Shown piece after piece: positions 49,201-62,057 of a stretch of 64,000 nucleotides of DNA; within the stretch, counting starts at the first letter, position 1, and each line of letters starts with the position of its first letter. Under the pieces are notes generated by a model that had not been told where the DNA came from, did no database searches, and saw only the letters and a program-made list of their open reading frames with translations. The translations under genes were made by a program, and so were the position numbers. Origin of the DNA: Osmia lignaria lignaria (Eukaryota > Arthropoda > Insecta > Hymenoptera > Megachilidae); contig NC_135045.1 in NCBI RefSeq assembly GCF_051020975.1, positions 1,862,501-1,926,500 of the forward strand, read 5' to 3'.

Positions 49201-52200
49201 TACGCATCTTTGCAATTACCCGAGAACGTAATAAGCGTTCACGATTATCGATTTTGCTGAGACGTTGTAGTACCCGTTCACGTAATTTATTTAATGCCAC
49301 AAGAAAAGTATACACGCAGACTATAGACGTTCCTTAATCTATATCGTTAGAGCATCAATTATCGTGTAAAAGATTTTAGACTTTCTCGAACGATTTTGCC
49401 GTTTAGTTACGGTACTGATTGAAAATTATTAACAGGAAATGTCTTTGATGCCTCTGGCTAAGTGTAACCAGATTTTATGCTGCTTTTAAATTAACGATGG
49501 ATATTCTATGCGCTTGTTAAATATTTTTGTTTAATAACCATCGGGTAATTTAAATTTGTAAAAAATTTAATTATTAGAAATTCGTATATTTAATTATAAT
49601 TTTCTCAGAACTGAGGTAATTTTTCGAAAGGGGTTGAAATATTTCAAGGATACCAAGGGCATAAAAAGAGAACAGGGATCCTTGTCAGAGCGGTGTCTGA
49701 CGGAATCCATTTATCCGTGTGAAAATAGTGGTTATCTGTGCAGTAAGTCTCACCTGGAATCGAGAGAAGTTAATTAGGCTTCGGCAATTATGCAAAGTGT
49801 TGCGAACACTGTCCACTCTGATAAGTTAACGACATCAATTGTCGCTGTTAAAAGATACTTCAGAGCCCGTGTCTTCTCATCTTATATTCTCCTCGTTTCC
49901 AAATCTTCTTTTGTACCATTTTCTTTGCTCAGGCTTGATTTTACCATTCAGTTGCTGAAATATTTCCGATTCACGCGTGTATGACGATGGTACGAAAATT
50001 GATCGCAAGTAGATGCTTTACTATATCGCTTGATATTAAAGTCTGTCATTAATTTAAATATTTTTTAACATTACAATCGAGTTGAATTTGAATTAAAAGA
50101 CCAACGTGAGACATTAAATCGGGGGCAGATAGATAAGAAAGGGCAAAATGTTGAAATCAGACTGTCCTATTACCAGGCAATACGGTAATGAATCCCGATC
50201 GAATGCAAATGAGGCAATTCCAGGAGGATAGATAGATAGATAGATAGATTGATTGAACTTTATTATCCTTCTCAGCTATCTTACAAAAAATAACAAATAA
50301 AATAAAATAAAAATAAGATATACATATAAGAAATAGGTAGGATATGGTAGAACGAACGAAAGCGAGCCAGACAGGTCATATCGAGAGGAATAAAATATTT
50401 TTTTATTTAAAAAAACAGCGTAATACCAGTTGTAATTTGATTAGATTCAGAATTAGTTGTTGGTGAATTTTTCAAAAGTTGAATATAAATTAGTGGAATA
50501 AAGGGTCGATGCACGGTTGGAATGGGTGTAGGGGCACGTGCACGCACGCATACATTAACACGCGCGTGCTGGTGACGGAGGTTGCGCGAGCAGGCAGCAG
50601 GGAGCCGGGATCGGCAGAACGGATCGCAGGCCAACAACACACGCAGACGTTTAGGCGCCACGGCTTTCGAGCCAATAAATCCACGCTGCCTCATTACTAA
50701 GCTTGTCTCTTTAATTGAAATCTCGTGTTTTTCCGAACGCCTCTTTTTGCCGATCGCGAGTTCTCCAACTTTTATTTAAAAGTCCGCGGACACCTCGCGC
50801 GATAACTTTCGCCGCTCCCGAAACCTGTACCACCTTTTCCTCTCTCCTCTTCTTGTCCACGCGATGAGACCGCGACACGATTTATGCGTCTCCTTTTCCC
50901 ACCGTTTCGTGATCCGTTTCATCTTCCCTGCTAATCGCCTCGTCACGTCCGGACATTTTTTTCCAGCGAAACCAGCAGGAATAATAAGCTTAGCAATTTG
51001 CTATCTTAAATTTCAACTATTCGTATTTCTCTTAATAAGCAACATTTCACCGTGACTCGACACTTATATTTTAAACATGGTAATTGCCACATCTTCCGTT
51101 CCGTTAATTACCCTCAATTGTCCCGGCACTCGATCCCCTGTACCGTATGTGGAGCACGAGAGAGGCGCGAGCGTATTTTTCCAAAGACCTGTGCAAAGTA
51201 AAAAAGCGTGTTCGATTAAAGCGTGAAGGTACGGTGAGGCAACGCGACAGTAGGGGAAAGCAAGCATTATCGAAGAGAACAGAACAGAACGGAACGAAAC
51301 GAAACGAAACGATACGCCGCGGCGCGGCGCCGAGTTCTATCCCCCTTTCGAAAAGTCGATTTCAATCCCACATCCATTTTTATAGGCGCGAAACGATTTC
51401 GATCTGGTCGATTGGTATTTCGCAAGCAACGGTCCCCTGGAATGTCATAACGCGTGTCAATCGGACGTTTCTTACCAGAAAGGTAAAGTCGCTTGCGTTC
51501 GAGCGAGACCGAGCTTTTTATTGCTACCTAGCGAAGCGTAATCTTAACCAGGTTAACGTAAAAAGACTAATCACCGGTGGACGTAGTTTTTCGTTTGACG
51601 GGCGAAGGGGCGGGGGAGGGTAAACGGGAAAAACGCTGCGTGTACGCGATAACTCGCCGTGGAATTGGATGATTTTACGTCGTTGGATTAAGAGCGAATA
51701 CGGTTTTTACAAACTATCGTTGCGTTGTTACATGCAGAATGTACGCGACAGTTGGATACCGATTCCATTAAATCTGTTCCATCGAAATCGTCCACCGAGG
51801 CAAGAACGATCATTTTCCTCGATCGCATTGCTTTCCGTTCGTTCTGAATTCTGATATTACTTCTCAGAGATTCTTTTTTTTTTTTTTTTTCAAACGAAGG
51901 TTGAATTATAAATATAAATAGCAATAAATCTATTCGCAAAAGGAAATAAATATCAATAATAAGCGGTCGGATAGAATAAAAAGAAGAAGAGAGCGAAGGA
52001 AGGAAGCAAAGAACGATCCGTATCGATACATCCGATCGGAAAACGACGGTGGAACTCGATCTGTAACGCATATATGTAACGCATGCGGTCACCGTTGGCT
52101 CGTTAAAGATCACAGCTGAAATATCGCGTTCCGTGTTCGGGTATATTTGAGCCGGACTTCTGGTTACGTGTCCTCGGGGCTGTCGTTGTGAAAAAAGTTT

Positions 52201-55200
52201 GAGTCCCTTGCAAGACAGCATCGTGGCGGTCAGTGATCCTCCCATCGGCTCGTCCACGACCGTTTCGGTGTAGAGTATATTCAGCACGGGCACGATCCAG
52301 CCGTCCACCGTCCACGTTCCATCCCGAAGAAGCACAAAACGGAGGGACGCGAGGCGGTTCGTCGCAGACCTGGGTCCATAGCTGGCGCATTATCACATAC
52401 GTTAAGTTTTTCTCGACGCTATTGGCCCAGAACGAGGCCACGAAAAACGACTGATTAATCGAACCAACACGGCGAACATTCTTGCCGACGTATTATACCA
52501 GACAGGAGAACCAGTAGCATCGAAGGGACACCACACCCTGCGCTCCTACATTCGCACGGATGTCGGGAGAAGAGACACGAGCGGACCGATGAAAAACTCT
52601 GCCAATACCATCGGCAGAGGCCAGTTCCGCCGATGTCTTCGGACGAAAACCGGAATGCGTTTCTTATACCGGACGAACGCGGCCCCTGTCCTTCTGAACT
52701 TACAATTAACGCGGTACAATACCATCTGCACGTTACCAGCCGGAAATTGCCGATTGATTCGCGTGAAACACCGGCGTTCGCTCGATTTAAACCTTTTCCT
52801 AATTATAAGGGATGAAAATTTCTCGAATTTTTCTCGACACAGTTGTTCCAGGGCTATTTTCTTCTTTTCATAGCGCGTGTCGCGAGTGAAAATGCCACTT
52901 GTTATGCCGACACATCGCTTAGTTATTACGCCACGCGTATCCGTTCCCCCTTGGTTCGTACGAACGACCGTTTCTGCGTTTTCCCCGCGAACACATCCAC
53001 CCACCCTGGTAGAACAACGTCGATCCATGCCCTCGGATCGGAAAGCAGCCTGTCCTGGGACAGACATTCCGTGCACCCGGTGTAGCCAAAGTTAAACTTT
53101 ACACCGTTCTACCGGGCTACTCTTACTCTTTCTCTCTTGATTGCGCCATGTGTGGATGCAAACCCCCCGTCCACGTATTATGACTGCTCTCATGGCACGT
53201 TTGCGGTACGCCTCCGTCACGAAACCCGTCTTCCGATCTGTTTTCGTCTTATCGACACGTGGCGCTTACCGTGATCCTGCCAGAAAATGGTAATTTCGAA
53301 CGAGCTTCGAAAGAAAATGTTAATTCGATTCTTTCTTCCTTGTAGAATCGTAGATGGATAAATTATGCGTCCACGTTGTCAGGTGAGATCCTCCTCTGCT
53401 CGGTATGTAATTATCGGTCATCCAACCCGACTGGTTAATTCGCGTTACGCGGAACGAGAAAAATAACAAATTTATTTGCATCGCTTCCACGCTGATTACG
53501 CGAATTCGTGGCTAATAAAATTTGTACAGCTCGAAGACTTCATTACGTATATCGGAGGGAAATTTCTGCGTAGGCTTCAATTTACTGCACGCGATGCGAA
53601 TTCCAACGATCGACGATATCGTTCGCATCGTTAACTGAACTTTGGCGAAGGAAAAAAAGATCCTTCTCTGGGTTCTATTTTCTCCGAGTAATTTGTATCG
53701 GTTAATCATGCACGGCATTGACGCGGTGTGGCCCAGGGGTATCGAGCGATTTGGTGACATCAAAGTTTAATAAGCGCCATAAGCCGATCCGAACTACGGC
53801 TAAAACTCGTCGGGCAATAAAAGCGGCAATAAAGCGTTCGCCTTTCTCACGTCTGGTGGGTGGAGGAAGCGTGGCTCGGTTGCTTGCATGGTGGTTAACC
53901 GAAAGGTTAGAAGGGCGGGAACACATTAGCGGTGGAAGGTGGCGGTGCTCATAGAGACGTCCGGTCGCCCAATTACTCCCGCATTAAATCAATGTTCCTC
54001 CAGCTTGGACCATTCCGGCATCTCGGTAATAAACCGTGGCCAACATATCTGCACGACTTACGGCTCATCCCTTGTGTCGCAGCCAACCCCCGTCCCGCGA
54101 AACGAACGTGGGGGACGCTCGAGAAATGTGCTTTCTGTCGTAATATTTGGCTTTAAATCATGTCGCGTTGACAGGCCCCACTTTCTTCGCACCTTCTGAT
54201 TCATCCGCGACACCATGCTCGCCTTCCCCTTTTCTTTTTTCCCCTGAATTATTTTTATTTTTTATTTTTCTTAGTTTGAATTTTTTTCATAAAGAAGACA
54301 TAGAAATTTCTTCTTCTTATATTCTTTTAATTTGGCGGGACGAGGATGATCGAATCGTGAAGGGGTGCAAATTATATTGGAAATAGGAATCAAGGAATGC
54401 TGTAGGTATTTTCTTCGGATCTAATATCTTGTATTAAGATACCGATGTAACGCAATCGTAAGGAGGCAGGAATTGAAAAGCTCGCGAATTCGACAAAGAA
54501 CCGAAGCGAAGTCTATGGCCGCGTTGAACCGTGAGATTAGCCTCGCGCACAATTTACGACGACGATCTTATTCACTGCTAGGCTTTCATATAAAAGCTTT
54601 TTCCTGTAAGCTGCGATACGTCCTTTGGGCTTCGTGACTGTCGCAAGGGAAACTGACGGGGCCGAGCGTGCACCGTAACAGATTAATCTTGACCTCTTAC
54701 GAATTTTGTTACATTTCAGGGAACAAAAATGAAATGTCCATAGCTAACTGGAAATTATTTTTTATTGTTTCAGGTATCGAGAGGACGTTCTCTGTTGGAC
54801 AGACAGGTAAGCTGTTGAACAGAATCAATTTATACAATTCATTTTCCATGTTCCTCTCTCCCTACATTTTCAAAGTCCATTAAGTTTCTCTATTTAAATG
54901 CGTTAAACACACGTTGATCGGTCGAAAGGTCCCGTTCGATTCACACGAATCACCCTCTCGAGAGAATCGTTTCGATCGTGATCCGAAAAGTATCGTTGGA
55001 TCACAGGTTGCTCAACGAATTCCACGCGAACCTTGAACTGATAGCCGTGAAATTAGAGGCGAACCGGTAAGCTGTAAAGCGGAGGGTGCGCATAGAGCTG
55101 CTAGCGATCTGAGAAAAAAGGGCTTGAAAAGAGGCTTTTGTAACACCGTTTTAAACGATCGCCGAGCCTCTCGATTTATTCCTATGTTGCGGTCGCATAC

Positions 55201-58200
55201 AGACAAACAGAGAGACAGAAGACGTAACGTGAAATGAGAATGAAAGAGAGTGAGAGACAGGCGTGTGTGTAAAAAGAAGAAAGGCAGAAAAGGTAGCGAA
55301 AGAGGGAACAACGAACTGAAGGATCTAAGGGAGAAGGACAGGGACGAGGTGAATAATACAGAGTGATTGACGTCGCGACGCAATTCCATTGTTCAAAGTG
55401 AGTACAGAGGCGAAGCGGTCGCCGAAGCAATGAGCAAGCCAACGAGCTTTGCCACGAGCTTCTTGCCCATCGGTATAAATCAACTCGCGAGTGACCGAAC
55501 CGCTCGGCAGCTATACCATCCACCGTATACATCGGCTACATCAAATTAGCGACACTTCTTTCGATCGACATGTCGATGCCGGTTTTTTGCCGTTCGCGGA
55601 ATACTTTCTCCCTTCGCCCCGGCCTATTCGAAATCCGCCTCTTTTTACTTCCCCTAACCGTCGTCGATAGCTCGTTCGACGGAATACGGTTCATTTCGAT
55701 TTTCCAATAATCGTTCCGTTCATAATTCGCGAAGAAGATATTTTAAGTCGGGGGCAAAAATTCAAGGATTCGAGACAACGTTTTAGGGAAAGTAATTAAC
55801 GACGACACACGGCCCGATGCAATTAACCGAAACTGATCCGACGCTAATTACTAGCAGTCGAACCGCGGTAATTAATAACTCGCGCGACACTATCAGCGTA
55901 CGTCCGTCCCGTATCTTTAGATCCTTATAAAACGTCCGACTACCTCGAGCCGAGAAATCGGTATAATTGGTCGTCGAATAAAATCGCACATCACACCTGT
56001 GTATTTTAATCGATCGTTCATAATTCATCGAATCGACGTCGGTTTTTATGATTCTCTCTTCGATCCGTTCATCAACGGAAATTATCGATCGCTAATGTCT
56101 TTATTGTAACGTTTTAATTGCATTTCCAAGTTGTGTTCACTTTGCTGAACACTTGGACGTATTCGTATGTATTTAAATCACAGGACAAACTTGTTCGTTA
56201 ACGTTTCATCTTGTCTCTGGTTTAATGCTATCTTTCGGAGGAACATCGATGCATATTGGACAGGAGATGGTTTCTTTTTTAGTTTGATTATCGTATCGAG
56301 TAACATCCAGAACAGAGATCAATCGCTCGAGATAAATTATGCAAAATAAGATACTTTTGATCGGTATTATCGGTACTGTCACATATATTATCATCATTTT
56401 ACATGGCGTACGAGGAGTCGTTCCTCTTGTTTTCTCGTAAACTTTATTATAATCTTGATGAATATTGGACAGAAGCGTCATGTGAAATGATTACATTGAC
56501 TGGTGTTGAGAACTGGGTATAAAGATCTCAAGATAAATTATACGAAAGTCCTCGTTAGCAGTGTTATCACGATGTGTTACATATTACTGTATCAGGTTTC
56601 TCCTTTGACGTGTTAACGTTTTGGAAAATTTCTTCTTTTTAATATACATATTCTTTGCAGTAATATCAGGAATATGTTAAAATAATATTTGACAAATGTT
56701 TGTTTTATTATAAAATCGAAAGAAGAAGAAAAAGGGGCACCAGAAGGTATCGCTAAAATATCGTTGGAATAATTTATACGCGTCGTTAATGAGCTGTTCA
56801 ACCGAAACGGATCGTTAGAGACGGGTAATTTATAAGACGCGAAATAAAACTATTAGGATGGGAATTCGTAAAGCGGGCAATCTTGCGGAGGGGGGCCGCT
56901 ACCCTGAAGCAGGTTAATAATTATTAAACTATCGATTAAATGCTCGGAGTCGAGCTGATTGATCAGCGTTTATATCGCGAATACATCGGCCACGTCCGCT
57001 CCCTACAATTTTCAACCGGGTGCCCATCTTTCAAGTGCATCACGATCCTTTAACTCGCCAACGCGCGCGCTTCTCCGCTTCGCCTAATGGCGTTGTTTCG
57101 ACGAAATTATCGGTAATGAATAAAAAACGTGTCCGGATTACCGTCTGTTTGAACTTTTTCTACCGAACGGTTTGTCCGCTAATGATTTTAATTAGCGTTA
57201 CCAGCGAACCGGCCTGTTCGATTATGACTCTCGTTCAATTTTTCTGCCAGCAGACTGGTTGCGAACGTTGCTGCCTTGTTTCTTTCCAAGTATTCTTCGG
57301 GATAGTAACATTATATAAAAATTTTTCATACCGATCTTCGCATAATAAAATTCGATCTAAATGAAATTAGAAAATCAATGAAATCAATCGGAAGATATCG
57401 ATGAACCTAAGGAGAACCTCGTGAATGCAATAACCGCAAGGTCCGGATCGGTTTGTTTGCCGGAAGCCGGGATCGAGGAACGATCGGAAAGGAGTGCTAC
57501 GCATACCGGCCGCGTATAGCCGTCTCTTAAACAACCGGGCGTATTTTTTTGCTGGCTTTCGATTTAACTGGATGTCGTTACTACGCTCGGCATTGTTGTC
57601 CGTCGATTCGTTCATCGATTCATCCTTACTTTCCTCCTTTCTGCTTTTCACTCGCTCTCTTTTAGCTGCTAGCTCCGTCTCCGTTGTTCTTGCAAGGTGC
57701 GTCAGCCGAACCCGATCGTTCCGTTTCTTTCTCGCTTGGCCTGCCGATCCGATCCGATCCGATCCTATATTTATTGTATCGAGAAGAGCAGAGCCGCCGC
57801 ATTCCTCGCGCATGCGCCGCCCGTAATGAGCGGTCTCCAGTCCTGTCTGTCTTTCCATCCCGTCCGTCTGTCCAGCCGACCGGTCGTATTCCCCCCCTTG
57901 TTCACCCTTTTCATCCTACCACCACCTCCTCCACCTCCAACTTTCGCCGCCTCCGTCCACCTCGTCTCCTCGATCGGCAGACTCTTCTTCTTTCGACGTC
58001 AACCCTATCTTTCTTCTCTTCTCCTGTTGTTCCTACTCTTCTGGATCTTCCTTATGCTTCCTCGCGATCGATGCACGAGGAGGATCGAACAGGTTTAGGG
58101 AAGGTAGATTTCGCGATCGAAAATTGATTGCACGCTCGGATGATGGGTGTTATCGATTTTAACCCCTTTTTAGGATCACGCTACCAAATTATTGAAATTT

Positions 58201-61200
58201 TGAAATTCATAAAAGGATTCGAGCTCCCCTCTCGTGTATCCATGTTTTAAATAAATTCTTTTTTTAGGACTCCCTCGCGTTAGATTCGAGGCGATCAACG
58301 AAGACCCCCCATGGTAGCGAACGCGTTAAAAGTGGTAGCAAGCAAGCCAATAGGAACGATTCGCTTCCGTGGTTTCGCTTATCGATTCAAATCGCGTGCA
58401 GTGTGTATGAATGAAGGAATGAGTGGGCGAGTCGAGCCACCGGTTGAATGGGAGCCCCACGGGTGACCACAAGGCACACGCGCGCGTACAAACTTCTCTT
58501 TCTTTCGTTCTTTTGCACGTTCATTCTCTGTCTCTCTTTCTCTCGGCTCGTCTTCTTTCTTTCTTTCCCTTCTACACTTGACCCTTGTGGCGAGGAACCG
58601 ATGAAATCGTTCGACGATACTCGACTTTACACTTTCAGCTACAATAGAACTTTCCTTTGTAGCAATTTTTTAATAGGATATCCGGCTGATGATTGTTATG
58701 ATAAAAGCATATTTTTATTCATTTTCTACATCGAAGTCGCGTAAAACATTCACGGTTTCCATAGACGCGAAAATATCTGCTTCACTTTCCGTTTCTTCTG
58801 ACAGTTAACCAGGCGACAGTTTTACATCCGTTCGTTCATTAATTCAGAGCTCGTCCGCGACGTCTTTTATCGCTGGCTACCGTCGAGGTTAACGATTCCA
58901 CGTAAGAAGCTCGTCTCTCCTTCTAATAGCTTGTATCGGCATTCTTGCGATTCAAAAAATGTGCCAAACCGCTTCCCTTTACCTCGTACTTTTGCATTCC
59001 GACTTTTTTCGCCCCGTCATCGATATATATTTGCTCCGTTGGCGATTTTCTTTTCGACCCGGGTTCACGGTATTCGCTAATTAATATAATCGCGCGTAAC
59101 TCGTCGCTCTTCTTCTTCTTCTCCTTCAATGGAAAATCGGTGGCGTGCCACGGGTCGAGGACGTCCTTTCCACGTGCTGTAGCCTCGTTTGCGTTTAATT
59201 TTTATTTTATTTCCTTTTATTAAATTTATAAAACGTCTTCGGAAGCGTTAAGTAACGTTATCCAAATGAAATTCAGGAGTATTGAAAGTAGATGTTGACG
59301 TAAGAGCGGCGAGTACCGAGGGACACGCGACGAGGGCAATTTCAAGCGCTTTGTGCGGTATACTGTTAAAAATGCGTGACGAATCGACAGTGGAGGATCA
59401 GGGTCTGTGACGAGGCAGCTTCAAGATCCATCCGTCCTGTGCGATCTTGAACGGCCATCGGATCCGGTCAAAGCATTCCATTGTAGTTGGTCGTGGTCTC
59501 TAGAAACGATTCTTCCACCGATCCACTCGGATTCGTCTGGTTTTTCGCCGTCGCGTAAAGGATACCCCAGTGATTGGCTTCTTCTCATCAGCGTAATGCG
59601 ACAACATTAACCGTCACGACCGAGCGACGTTCGTGTCTCGCCTGTCCATGCGTATTCATGCCGGATACGTGTGTGCTACGCGTGTATTAATTGACAAATA
59701 ACTTTTTACCCGATCCCAGCCGTATACGGATCGTCATTGTGCGCGATTATGTACGTACCTGTTCGAACTTTTCTTCCATTTCTCTCTCTCTCTCTCTCTC
59801 TCTTTCCGTCTCTCGCGTTGTGTTCTTTTTTTAAATCCCTCATCGGTTCGAGCGGCAATGAAATGCTGTTTTCCGAAAATGGCGCTGGAATGAGGACAGG
59901 TCTCCGGTAGCGGCGCACACGCTGTCCTATCATTTAATTTGGTATCGGATACTTACTTCTGGCCTCCGTTGAAACCCCCCTCGGCTGAAAGCCTCCTCTT
60001 TTCTTGCCCGATCACCGTCCGACCGATGCTGTCCTCGCGATCCCCGCGAGCTTCTTTTTATCCCCCACGCGGATCCGGTCCAAATCCATTTTCACGGGCG
60101 TCCGTTCGCGCTTCGACATTTTACTTCTTGCCGGCGATTAATTGGAAAGAAATAGGATATCTCCGCTTTTGGATTAGAGTTAAAGCCGGTGTGAAATTAA
60201 TTGACTGCCTCGAGGTCGAGGAATCGCGCGTATTAGAAATATTATCTTCCGTTATGAGATCGAAATTTGTTCGAACGAAGTTGAAAGAATCGTAAGAAAA
60301 TGAATGAAGGTAGAAAAGAGGATGGTGATTAGCGATTATGCCTGGTGTACATCGTCGGTGGCGATGAGCATCATCGTGTCGTAACATCACGGCATAGGAA
60401 ACGTAAAAGGAGGTTGAGGTGGTTAGGATTCAAGCTTCTCTGTGGACGTCTACTAACCAGACTAGTTACCGGTTAAGGCGTTATAAAATCTAGCGTAACC
60501 GGGTTTCGCTTTTTCTTACGTAGGAAAAGTATCACGGGTTTGCTAATGAGACGCCTGCCTAACCGCGGTTCATCATTAAAACCGGTGAAAGTTTTCCATT
60601 ATCTCCCGCTCGTCCACGTAAATTGTGTAATACAACAATGGAGAATATCTCGGTGTTACAAAACAGCGACACCGTGTTCGAAGCAATTAGCTGAAAAATA
60701 ATTAACAATTTGCGATCATTTTCATTCTTTTATTATAATTAGACGAAAATTGAAACATTTCGTTTCCAACGCGAAGATAAGGATAAAAAAAATATTTCCT
60801 GATTATATCGGTTTGCATAAATTTCACAGTGTCGATACATCCTAAGAATCTAATCCCTTCGGATTTTAATCGCTGATCTTCCCTTCGAGTGGAAGTTTCG
60901 GGTCAGAAGAAGGGTGGCGTAGACACAGATACACAATCCACCACCGAGATAGCCCGTTTTATTGGCATCGTAGCCCTACTGATCTCAGGCAAATGAAGAT
61001 GGAGCACCGACTTCTTGCTCGGCTTGATCAAAAAAACATGATCGCCCGGAAACCTGGTGATTCCGGGTCAAACTCGCACCTTTCATTTTCTAAAACACTG
61101 TTCCTTTTCTACTTAGCGTAATTTTATCTAATTAAACCTCGAATCTTGAAACCTTTCTTCGACAATATCCCTACTTTTCGAAATCATTCATCTCCGTTTA

Positions 61201-62057
61201 CCTTTTTGATCGAATGGTTTACCTCGAAAAGGCCAGTTCGCTGGCAATTAACATCGGAACGGTGCTCGTCGAGGGGTTAAACAAGCCCCGATGGTTCGAG
61301 GGTTGGAAGCGTGCCGCGTGGAAATCGCTGGAGGGACGCGCGCAGCAACCACCACCACAACCTTCTGGTGGGGATGATTTTCGACGGGGGTGGCTGGGAC
61401 AAGGCTGAGCATGAGGCCGACACGCGCCTTCACTCGATGACACTTATGCACACGCCCTCAGACCGCGTGCGTGTTGCGCCTGTCAAAAGTCTTCTCTTCA
61501 ATCGTGTCTCCTTTTCATCCTCTTCCTTCTCTCTCGAATGCTCGAGGTTTTGCATGAAATTTTTCATCTTCCAATCGACTGTCCGACCACGTGTTCGCGC
61601 GGACTGTTTACGCTTCTTATAATCATTCATTGTGACTTCGGTGATGTTGGACATTGAGATTCGAATTGCAATGGAAGATTGTTTTAAATCGAGCCGAGTC
61701 TCTGGCCGCTTCTTCCTGCAGACTGTTTACGTTTCCGAGAGCAATCCGTGGTGACTTTAGTTGTATTCGGGACGCCGGTGCGAGATGTTGCTTCGGTTGT
61801 TCAAGAGAACGGAAGTTCAGTGAAATGGGGTGCGCTTTTTAAAGTTGATCAATCTTCGGGTGGGACACTCGAATGGACTAATTAACGATGGACGCGCGAA
61901 TGTATAACAGAATGTGGCAAACGTCGAATCTGTACAGCACGTATAAACATCCCGCGATCATGCAGCTACAGGCGAACAATAACGAATTTCATTCGTGGTT
62001 TCATTCTAGGAAACCGTCCATGGACGACGTTGGGAATCCTACCTCTGTCAACGCACG
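35550..62057 (+). CDS. Second gene, 3'-partial: probable transcription factor N-terminus (trachealess-like candidate)
   Basis: Join 35550-35866, 62010-62057 continuing beyond the window. It gives 121 complete codons in phase, then CG- of a split codon. The N-terminal 105 residues are Gly/Ala/Pro/His-rich with a short motif MPMDLHVHQGFSYYR. The second exon adds KPSMDDVGNPTSVNA. No catalytic or DNA-binding domain is reached, so the family cannot be read directly. I favour a bHLH-PAS factor of the Trachealess/NPAS3 type because trh neighbours klar in Drosophila (61C, recalled) and because its bHLH is expected right after a low-complexity N-terminus. The evidence is indirect. Any developmental regulator with a long first intron is an alternative. 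Additional exons inside the 26-kb intron may have been missed. Confidence 0.5.
36769..36788. repeat. Perfect 9-bp-stem palindrome
   Basis: TTTGCTATC and GATAGCAAA are exact inverse complements around two bases (CA). This could be a dimeric protein-binding site, including paired GATA cores, or chance. Confidence 0.5.
41222..41263. promoter_or_regulatory. 16-bp palindrome within a TGCAT/GATGC motif cluster
   Basis: GTTGCATCGATGCAAC (41222-41237) is a perfect palindrome, followed within 26 bp by further GATGCA/ATGCAT units. It resembles a homotypic cluster of homeodomain/POU-like sites. The function is inferred only. Confidence 0.35.
41661..41690. repeat. Three tandem 10-bp units CCCCGACGTG
   Basis: Two exact copies and one with a change in the last three bases (GAG). 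Each exact copy holds an ACGTG core, the half-site family used by bHLH-PAS dimers and HIF. Confidence 0.7.
41880..42330. other. Intragenic CpG-rich island
   Basis: GC jumps in an AT-rich intron, with several overlapping open frames on both strands, none with recognisable protein content. It could be an alternative promoter or enhancer. Confidence 0.4.
46265..46296. repeat. (GTC)n microsatellite
   Basis: About 10-11 GTC triplets. The Arg/Arg-rich frames across it are a by-product of the repeat. Confidence 0.9.
50227..50249. repeat. (GATA)n microsatellite
   Basis: Five exact GATA units plus a degenerate GATT. Confidence 0.9.
51279..51312. repeat. (GAACA/GAAAC)n repeat
   Basis: Pentamer-like GAACA, GAACG and GAAAC units in tandem, just before a CG-rich GCCGCGGCGCGGCGC stretch. 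Confidence 0.7.
57700..58100. promoter_or_regulatory. CpG island with NRF-1-type palindrome, candidate alternative promoter
   Basis: CpG/pyrimidine-rich patch with (GATCC)n units near 57745-57765 and GCGCATGCGC at 57808-57817, the core of the NRF-1/Erect wing site. It lies 3.8 kb upstream of the alternative ATG exon at 61888, so it could drive that isoform (inference). Confidence 0.35.
59781..59802. repeat. (TC)n microsatellite
   Basis: Eleven TC units. Confidence 0.9.
61888..62057 (+). CDS. Second gene, alternative first coding exon (in-frame extension of exon 62010-62057)
   Basis: ATG at 61888 follows an in-frame TAA at 61879 and stays open to the donor CACG|GTGAGT at 62058. It encodes MDARMYNRMWQTSNLYSTYK then HPAIMQLQANNNEFHSWFHS before the shared RKPSMDDVGNPTSVNA. 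The first base after AG at 62008-62009 makes the same Arg codon (AGG) whether spliced from 35866 or read straight through. So two N-termini, one Gly/Ala-rich and one Tyr/Asn/Gln-rich, can join the same downstream protein. It is only 57 codons before the intron. Codon use and the donor support a real exon. Confidence 0.6.
62010..62057 (+). CDS. Second gene, shared small exon
   Basis: 48 bp. Acceptor TTTCATTCTAG, donor GTGAGT, phase 2 in and out, preserving frame with exon 35550-35866. It encodes the completing Arg then KPSMDDVGNPTSVNA and two bases of the next codon. If it is the bHLH-PAS gene guessed above, the basic region should begin within the next exon, beyond 64000 or unseen. Confidence 0.6.

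Larger units (their letters stand above)
35867..61887 (+). other. 26-kb intron / alternative-promoter interval of the second gene
   Basis: I see no exon I can defend. Contents noted: hairpin TTTGCTATC-CA-GATAGCAAA (36769-36788), a (CCCCGACGTG) triplet (41661-41690), a palindrome cluster (41222-41263), CpG islands at 41880-42330 and 57700-58100, (GTC)n at 46265, (GATA)n at 50227, (GAAAC)n at 51279 and (TC)n at 59781. Long introns of this kind in developmental genes usually carry enhancers (inference). Confidence 0.6.

Noticed and set aside
51688..52335. 215-codon minus-strand ORF taken as a whole gene
   Set aside because: The second half is Lys/Ile/Phe runs from A/T tracts. Only the short first part looks protein-like, and it is listed as a weak finding.
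52546..53076. 176-codon minus-strand ORF
   Set aside because: Arg-rich without motifs. A chance frame in moderately GC-rich intron.
57684..58127. Overlapping + strand frames of 110-147 codons
   Set aside because: Ser/Pro/Leu-rich translations of a pyrimidine-rich CpG patch, open in several frames at once, which argues for composition and not coding.
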